From Crocinitomicaceae bacterium (GTDB lineage Bacteria; Bacteroidota; Bacteroidia; Flavobacteriales_D; Crocinitomicaceae): 9,262 nucleotides of DNA. The stretch's first letter is position 1. Every line of letters begins with the position of its first letter. The stretch lies in assembly GCA_030830385.1 (NCBI GenBank), contig JAURNA010000251.1, positions 1-9,262 of the forward strand. Direction: 5' to 3'. This document shows positions 5,682 to 9,262 of the stretch, one piece after another. The translations under genes were made by a program, and so were the position numbers. The notes below the pieces were generated by a model. It searched no databases, was not told the origin of the DNA, and saw only the letters and a list, made by a program, of their open reading frames with translations.

Positions 5682-5948
5682 TTACAAGGCTATTAATCCT
5701 TCAATTTTTCCTGCTTCCACGTAGCGTTGAATAACTGAATCAGGGTTCAACATAAATTCCCGGGCACTTACGCTCACGTATTTACCATTTTTCGACGGTT
5801 GATAACTGAGATCCGTTCCGTCGTCAAACAGCGCTGTAGTTCGGGCAACCAGATCGGATTGATTGGGCACAATGAACTTGAAGAGGTATACCGAAGGCCA
5901 ATCCTGATCTTCCAACCGGGCTTTCAAACGATCATATGTTTCGCTCAT
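5682..5948 (-). CDS. DUF493 / YbeD-like protein
   Basis: An 88-residue cytoplasmic protein. WPSVYLFKFIVP (17-28), a stretch around YQPSKNGKYVSVSARE, and a C-terminus of the type V-x-x-Y-x-x-x-x-x-I-E-G-L-I-A-L match the small ACT-like DUF493 (YbeD) proteins common in Bacteroidota. A precise function is not established in this phylum; E. coli YbeD is encoded next to lipoate genes, which are not seen here. The ATG overlaps the end of the upstream gene by 17 nt, and the next gene follows after 2 nt. A promoter candidate lies just upstream. A tiny ATG-GAA-TGA sits immediately before the start, its TGA overlapping the ATG; this may be chance. Confidence 0.9.
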   Translation of the reverse strand: MSETYDRLKARLEDQDWPSVYLFKFIVPNQSDLVARTTALFDDGTDLSYQPSKNGKYVSVSAREFMLNPDSVIQRYVEAGKIEGLIAL

Positions 5949-6519
5949 TCCATTCTTTTTGGAGCCACAAAGATAGTCGTTTGCTCTCCTGTAACAACAC
6001 TTCGTTTTCTGCGCCTTTAATCAAGTCTGTGATTGACCGTATTCCCATCTTTTCTGCCTCCCGAATTTCTTCGTATAAGCGCATGGGATCAAGTGTATTT
6101 GAAAGTAAGACACCCGATGCATCCAGCGACGCATCGTTCAGCCAGGCTTTGGCGAAATTTGCCGTACACTTCAACAGCTTCTCAGACCAACCCACTACTT
6201 CTGCAATGGAATTTGCCCGCTGAATTCCCACCTTGATGGATCCAAGTTGATTTTGATACATTGAAAACAAGGCCGAAAACGAATGGTCTTCAAATTGCCC
6301 CCATTCATCCGACACCTCTGCAGCTACGCGCTGGTACCCGAGAATTGTCATTGCTTCTTCCTGTTTGCGAAGTCGTTTGACGCGCGAATCAATTAATGAA
6401 GGAAGCGTTTTTCCGGAAAGGAGAAAATGCTTGAATTCAAACAACAATTCATCATAATGATCCTCTATTTCATCAAGATCATCAACCGAAAGCAGATATT
6501 GTGCCTCATCTTCAGTCAT
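5932..6519 (-). CDS. Hypothetical helical protein between terC and the DUF493 gene
   Basis: A 195-residue protein I do not recognise. It has no signal peptide or membrane segment and looks all-helical. The first 30 residues are very acidic (DDLDEIEDHYDELLFEF); a basic patch follows (SRVKRLRKQEE). There is one cysteine, in LLKCTANF. The last third contains DPMRLYEEIREAEKMGI and a charged helical C-terminus (KRLSLWLQKEWNER). The start at 6519 (ATG) gives an 8-nt overlap with the terC stop, reading ATGACTGA; an in-frame ATG at 6531 is the alternative. A longer frame to 6576 would start at TTG deep inside terC and is not favoured. The overlaps on both sides show it is co-translated with terC and the DUF493 gene, so it is a real gene despite lacking a known domain. 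Confidence 0.8.
   Translation of the reverse strand: MTEDEAQYLLSVDDLDEIEDHYDELLFEFKHFLLSGKTLPSLIDSRVKRLRKQEEAMTILGYQRVAAEVSDEWGQFEDHSFSALFSMYQNQLGSIKVGIQRANSIAEVVGWSEKLLKCTANFAKAWLNDASLDASGVLLSNTLDPMRLYEEIREAEKMGIRSITDLIKGAENEVLLQESKRLSLWLQKEWNERNI
5968..5997 (-). promoter_or_regulatory. Internal promoter candidate for the DUF493 gene
   Basis: The minus strand has TTG (5995-5997), a 19-nt spacer, then TATCTTTG (5968-5975), an exact match to TAnnTTTG. It lies within the end of the upstream coding sequence, 19 nt before the DUF493 ATG. The block 5964-5978 is 14/15 identical to the element before the DUF4258-like gene. It would let DUF493 and the following gene be expressed apart from terC. Confidence 0.5.
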
Positions 6520-7270
6520 GCGGGACCACATCCTTATTTTTGTTCTTACGCATTCGAATGTTGAGCATTTCAACAACTAACGAATACACGAGCGCAAAGT
6601 AGATGTAGCCCTTCGGGATGTGCTCACCAAATGCTTCTGCCACAAGGATGACTCCAATAGCAACCAGGAAGCTCAATGCAAGCAATTTAATCGTTGGGCG
6701 TCTGGTGATAAAATCAGAAATCTGACGAGCAAAGATTAGCATCACTACCATCGATACAATGACCGCAACATAGATGATGATCATCGGATCGTGGCCTGTT
6801 TCGCGGTGCAGCTCATTCGTCATACCAATGGCGGAAATAATGGAATCGAAGCTAAATACCAGATCAATAAGAACGATCTGCGTAATGACTCCGGAAAGCG
6901 TCAACTTGGATTTTCCTTCTTCTTCATGTATTCCCGTAACACTATCATGCATTTCAGTCGTACTCTTCCAAATCAAGAATAAACCTCCGGCCAGCAATAC
7001 CAGACTTTGCGCAGATAAATCTCTTCCAAACACCGTCAGGAGAGGTTCTGTCAATTGCATCAACCATGCAACGACGGTGAGCAGCAGCAAACGAGCTACC
7101 AGTGCCAGGGTAAGTCCCAAATTTCTCGCACTTCGTCGCTGTTTTTCGGGTAAGCGATCCGTTGTGATCGAAATAAAAATGATGTTATCGATTCCAAGAA
7201 CGATTTCCAGTAAAGAAAGAATCACCAGATACGTAATCCCTTCCCAGGTGAGTAAAATTGAAAAATCCAT
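6512..7270 (-). CDS. TerC-family integral membrane protein
   Basis: A 252-residue inner-membrane protein with about seven hydrophobic segments (roughly 11-33, 50-74, 85-102, 124-150, 163-183, 194-215, 221-238). The two TerC signatures are both present: EIVLGIDNI (22-30; E22, D28, N29) and IVLIDLVFSFDSI (132-144; D136, D142). These membrane acidic residues are the likely metal site. The family (TerC, Alx, MeeF/YceF types) is linked to tellurium resistance and, for some members, to manganese export; which role applies here cannot be told from sequence. There are no ter stress genes nearby, so a housekeeping metal-export role is more likely than tellurite resistance. It is 52 nt downstream of menD and its stop overlaps the next start by 8 nt, making it the first gene of a four-gene run. 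Confidence 0.93.
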   Translation of the reverse strand: MDFSILLTWEGITYLVILSLLEIVLGIDNIIFISITTDRLPEKQRRSARNLGLTLALVARLLLLTVVAWLMQLTEPLLTVFGRDLSAQSLVLLAGGLFLIWKSTTEMHDSVTGIHEEEGKSKLTLSGVITQIVLIDLVFSFDSIISAIGMTNELHRETGHDPMIIIYVAVIVSMVVMLIFARQISDFITRRPTIKLLALSFLVAIGVILVAEAFGEHIPKGYIYFALVYSLVVEMLNIRMRKNKNKDVVPHD

Positions 7271-7284
7271 GTGTGACTTTTGAT

Positions 7285-7313
7285 CAAAGTTAATGATTGA
7301 TTCCGGTAATCAT
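7285..7313 (-). promoter_or_regulatory. Possible terC promoter with adjacent inverted repeat
   Basis: The minus strand has TAACTTTG at 7285-7292, an exact match to TAnnTTTG, 14 nt before the terC ATG. No good TTG is found at the -33 distance (the best is ATG). An inverted repeat ATGATT (7293-7298) and AATCAT (7308-7313) touches the -7 box and lies in its spacer, suggesting a regulator site; a weak hairpin ending menD is another reading. Confidence 0.4.
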
Positions 7314-7322
7314 CCTCCATTT

Positions 7323-9023
7323 TCACGATTTGGATTCGGCGCAGTTTTGGAAGAAGGAATCCAGAACGGAAGCATTTTGCTCCCACGGTGTTTTTACTTC
7401 AAGTAGTGCGGGGCCTTTTGTGCTTGAGTCCAACAACCGGATCAGTTCCGATTCAAGGTTTGACGACTGATCGACCTGCGAATACGCCACTGAAAATGCC
7501 CGGCAAAGGTGTTCAGCCGAGGTATCGTGATGTGCTTCAAAATAATTTTGCAATTGTTCTGATTTTCTCGATCCTTCAATGATTCGGAAAATTCCACCGC
7601 CGCTGTTGTTGATTAACACGATGCGCAGGTTTTCTTCCAGGTATCGTGACCAGAGAGCATTGCTATCGTAGAAGAAAGAAATATCTCCGGTTACCATGAC
7701 ATTGAGGTGATTTTTACTCAACATGGCGATCCCTGCTGCCGTGCTCAATGAACCGTCAATACCACTCGTGCCTCGATTGGAGAAGTACCGGACGGATGCT
7801 GTCGGATCGAAGAGCTGAGCGTATCGAACCACCGAACTGTTTGCGAGATGCAGGAAACTATTTTCGGGCAAAACTCCCAGTAAATCGCGGAAAACCATGA
7901 GGTCCGAAAACGGGATTTCATTCAAGAATTCTGCCAATCGGTCTTTTATTCGATAATCAAGTTGTTTCCAGCGTCCTCCGAAATTTTCAGTAGCAGGAGC
8001 GCTTTCATCCGGCATAATTCCCTCGAGAAATTCGACCGGATTCATTTCAAACGAATGTGACAAATGTCGATAGGTGTCCATTTCCGGAAAATCCTTCCCG
8101 ACTCGCCAATGATGCTTTACAGGAGCGTTTCTCAGAAAGGCTTTGATTCGCTTCGAGATGACTGCTCCTCCGAGAGTAATCAGCAATTCCGGCTCGAACG
8201 ATTCACGATTCTTGTCAGAAATACCCGCCAATGTTCGATCGATACAATGCACCCAATAGTGTCCAACCAGGTTGGATGTATTTTCAACCAGTACAGATAC
8301 CGAGGGATCGCCAGACAACTGTTCCAGGAGCTGTTTCATTCTACCCGTCGGGTTGTTTTGCCCAACCAGAATCATCTTCTTGGCAGCGGAAGCCCAGATC
8401 TCCTTCCAGTTGTCCCAATTTTCCCGGAGGTCCGGGAACGATTCCTCCGAAATTGTATACTCCAAATTGCCTGATGTTCGTTGTGCGGTTCCGTACAGCG
8501 GCTCCATGAGTGGAACATTGAAGTGAATCGGACCTTTCCATCCAAATTTTGCTGCTTTAAAGCCTTCCTGCACCGATTCCAGAGCTTGCTCCAACGGATC
8601 ATTTTCGTCGATCACTCCACTGAATCGAATGTGCGCACCGTATACGTTTTCTTGCACAATGGTTTGTCCGTCTCCGTGATTTACCCATTCCGCGGAACGA
8701 TCAGCAGAGATTACCACAAGGGGAATGCTTCGGTAATACGCTTCACTAACTGCCGGATAATAATTCAATAGGGCCGAACCTGAAGTGCAAACAACCCCAA
8801 CCGGCTCTCCCGAAATTTCGGCCATTCCCAGGGCATAAAATGCCGCCGATCGCTCGTCGTGAATGACGAACGTTTCAATGTTCGGATGCGCATCGAGTGC
8901 TATTACAATGGGGGCGTTCCGGGAACCCGGAGAACAAACAACCCGGCGCATTCCCTCCCGGAAACATGCTTCAACAAAGGCTTCAATAACCCGTTTATCG
9001 GTTGTCTTGACAGACTCTCTCAT
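7323..9023 (-). CDS. menD: SEPHCHC synthase MenD (menaquinone biosynthesis)
   Basis: A ThDP-dependent cytoplasmic enzyme joining 2-oxoglutarate (decarboxylated) to isochorismate to give SEPHCHC, the first committed step of menaquinone synthesis. The 566 residues match the family. Counting from the ATG at 9023: CSPGSRNAP (30-38), the catalytic glutamate E57 in HDERSA, GDGQ (Q120), NSSVVR (395-400), NRGTSGIDG (416-424), and the Mg/ThDP motif starting G446-D447 (GDISFFYDSN) with NNSGGGIF downstream. All these correspond to conserved E. coli MenD sites. The ATG at 9023 is preferred to the adjacent in-frame TTG at 9026. It lies 20 nt after the menF-like gene, in line with a men operon whose earlier part is outside the window. 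Confidence 0.97.
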   Translation of the reverse strand: MRESVKTTDKRVIEAFVEACFREGMRRVVCSPGSRNAPIVIALDAHPNIETFVIHDERSAAFYALGMAEISGEPVGVVCTSGSALLNYYPAVSEAYYRSIPLVVISADRSAEWVNHGDGQTIVQENVYGAHIRFSGVIDENDPLEQALESVQEGFKAAKFGWKGPIHFNVPLMEPLYGTAQRTSGNLEYTISEESFPDLRENWDNWKEIWASAAKKMILVGQNNPTGRMKQLLEQLSGDPSVSVLVENTSNLVGHYWVHCIDRTLAGISDKNRESFEPELLITLGGAVISKRIKAFLRNAPVKHHWRVGKDFPEMDTYRHLSHSFEMNPVEFLEGIMPDESAPATENFGGRWKQLDYRIKDRLAEFLNEIPFSDLMVFRDLLGVLPENSFLHLANSSVVRYAQLFDPTASVRYFSNRGTSGIDGSLSTAAGIAMLSKNHLNVMVTGDISFFYDSNALWSRYLEENLRIVLINNSGGGIFRIIEGSRKSEQLQNYFEAHHDTSAEHLCRAFSVAYSQVDQSSNLESELIRLLDSSTKGPALLEVKTPWEQNASVLDSFFQNCAESKS

Positions 9024-9043
9024 CAACGCACAAATCTAACCAA

Positions 9044-9262
9044 TCAGCTGAGAACTTCAAGAAGCGTTTTGGCTTTATTTTCGGTCTCTTCCCATTCTTT
9101 TTCCGGGTCCGAGTCCTTCGTAAATCCCCCACCAACGTACAGATAATAGTTCCCGTCAATGAATTGTGCACATCTCAAGTTGACATATATCTTAAATTGA
9201 TCACCTCGCATTCCGATAAATCCTGCATAGAGTTCGCGTTGGTGTTGTTCTGTTTCATGAAT
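9044..9262 (-). CDS. menF: Isochorismate synthase (MenF-like), C-terminal 72 residues
   Basis: The end of a chorismate-binding enzyme, cut by the right edge of the window. The visible part reads ELYAGFIGM, then IYVNLRCAQF with the conserved arginine of this fold, YYLYVGGGFTKDSDPEKEWE with the glycine-rich turn and the metal-binding glutamate region, then NKAKTLLEVL and a TGA stop. This is the classic C-terminus of isochorismate/anthranilate/aminodeoxychorismate synthases. Its place 20 nt before menD identifies it as the isochorismate synthase supplying MenD, not an anthranilate or PABA enzyme. The bulk of the protein and its start are not in the window. Confidence 0.88.
   Translation of the reverse strand: MHETEQHQRELYAGFIGMRGDQFKIYVNLRCAQFIDGNYYLYVGGGFTKDSDPEKEWEETENKAKTLLEVLS

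Noticed and set aside
6520..6576. N-terminal extension of the helical protein to 6576
   Set aside because: It would begin with TTG and run 65 nt into terC; the ATG at 6519 gives a normal short overlap.
6774..7283. 169-codon plus-strand open frame opposite terC
   Set aside because: It is the antisense of conserved TerC motifs and shows no protein features of its own.

Overview
The window looks like chromosomal DNA of a free-living Bacteroidota bacterium, plausibly Flavobacteriales-like. The evidence is a fused LpxC-FabZ protein (a Bacteroidota hallmark), menaquinone genes, promoter-like boxes of the Bacteroidota type TAnnTTTG with an upstream TTG, a DUF493 protein, and a T9SS C-terminal-domain-like module. 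All ten intact genes and both genes cut by the window edges lie on the minus strand, so they are best read from right to left. I see no tRNA, rRNA, CRISPR array, insertion sequence or phage gene.

Right to left: (1) the end of an isochorismate synthase gene (menF-like, cut by the window edge) and menD, 20 nt apart, form a menaquinone-biosynthesis pair. (2) A tightly packed four-gene run follows: a TerC-family membrane protein, an unrecognised helical protein, a DUF493/YbeD-like protein, and a membrane-anchored protein whose C-terminal half resembles a T9SS sorting domain. These genes overlap by 8 and 17 nt, then have a 2-nt gap. (3) A single thioredoxin gene has its own good promoter candidate and a terminator hairpin. 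(4) A 555-bp stretch has no intact gene. On the PLUS strand it holds a decayed gene, still readable as a relict of a Bacteroidota protein family, which converges on thioredoxin and shares its terminator. (5) A DUF4258-like membrane-anchored protein comes next, then the lipid A operon lpxD - lpxC/fabZ - lpxA, then the start of a TRAM-domain RNA methyltransferase. Spacings in this last run are 6 nt, a 4-nt ATGA overlap and 2 nt, which indicates one translationally coupled transcript.

How the genes work together: LpxA, LpxC and LpxD carry out the first three committed steps of lipid A synthesis, and the fused FabZ supplies the fatty-acid dehydration step that competes for the same 3-hydroxyacyl-ACP pool. 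MenF and MenD commit chorismate to menaquinone, the usual respiratory quinone of this phylum. The other genes are housekeeping or uncharacterised. The two points most worth a second look are the plus-strand pseudogene at 4464-4793 and the stand-alone sorting-domain-like module at 5284-5679. I found no convincing previously undescribed defence or mobile system here.
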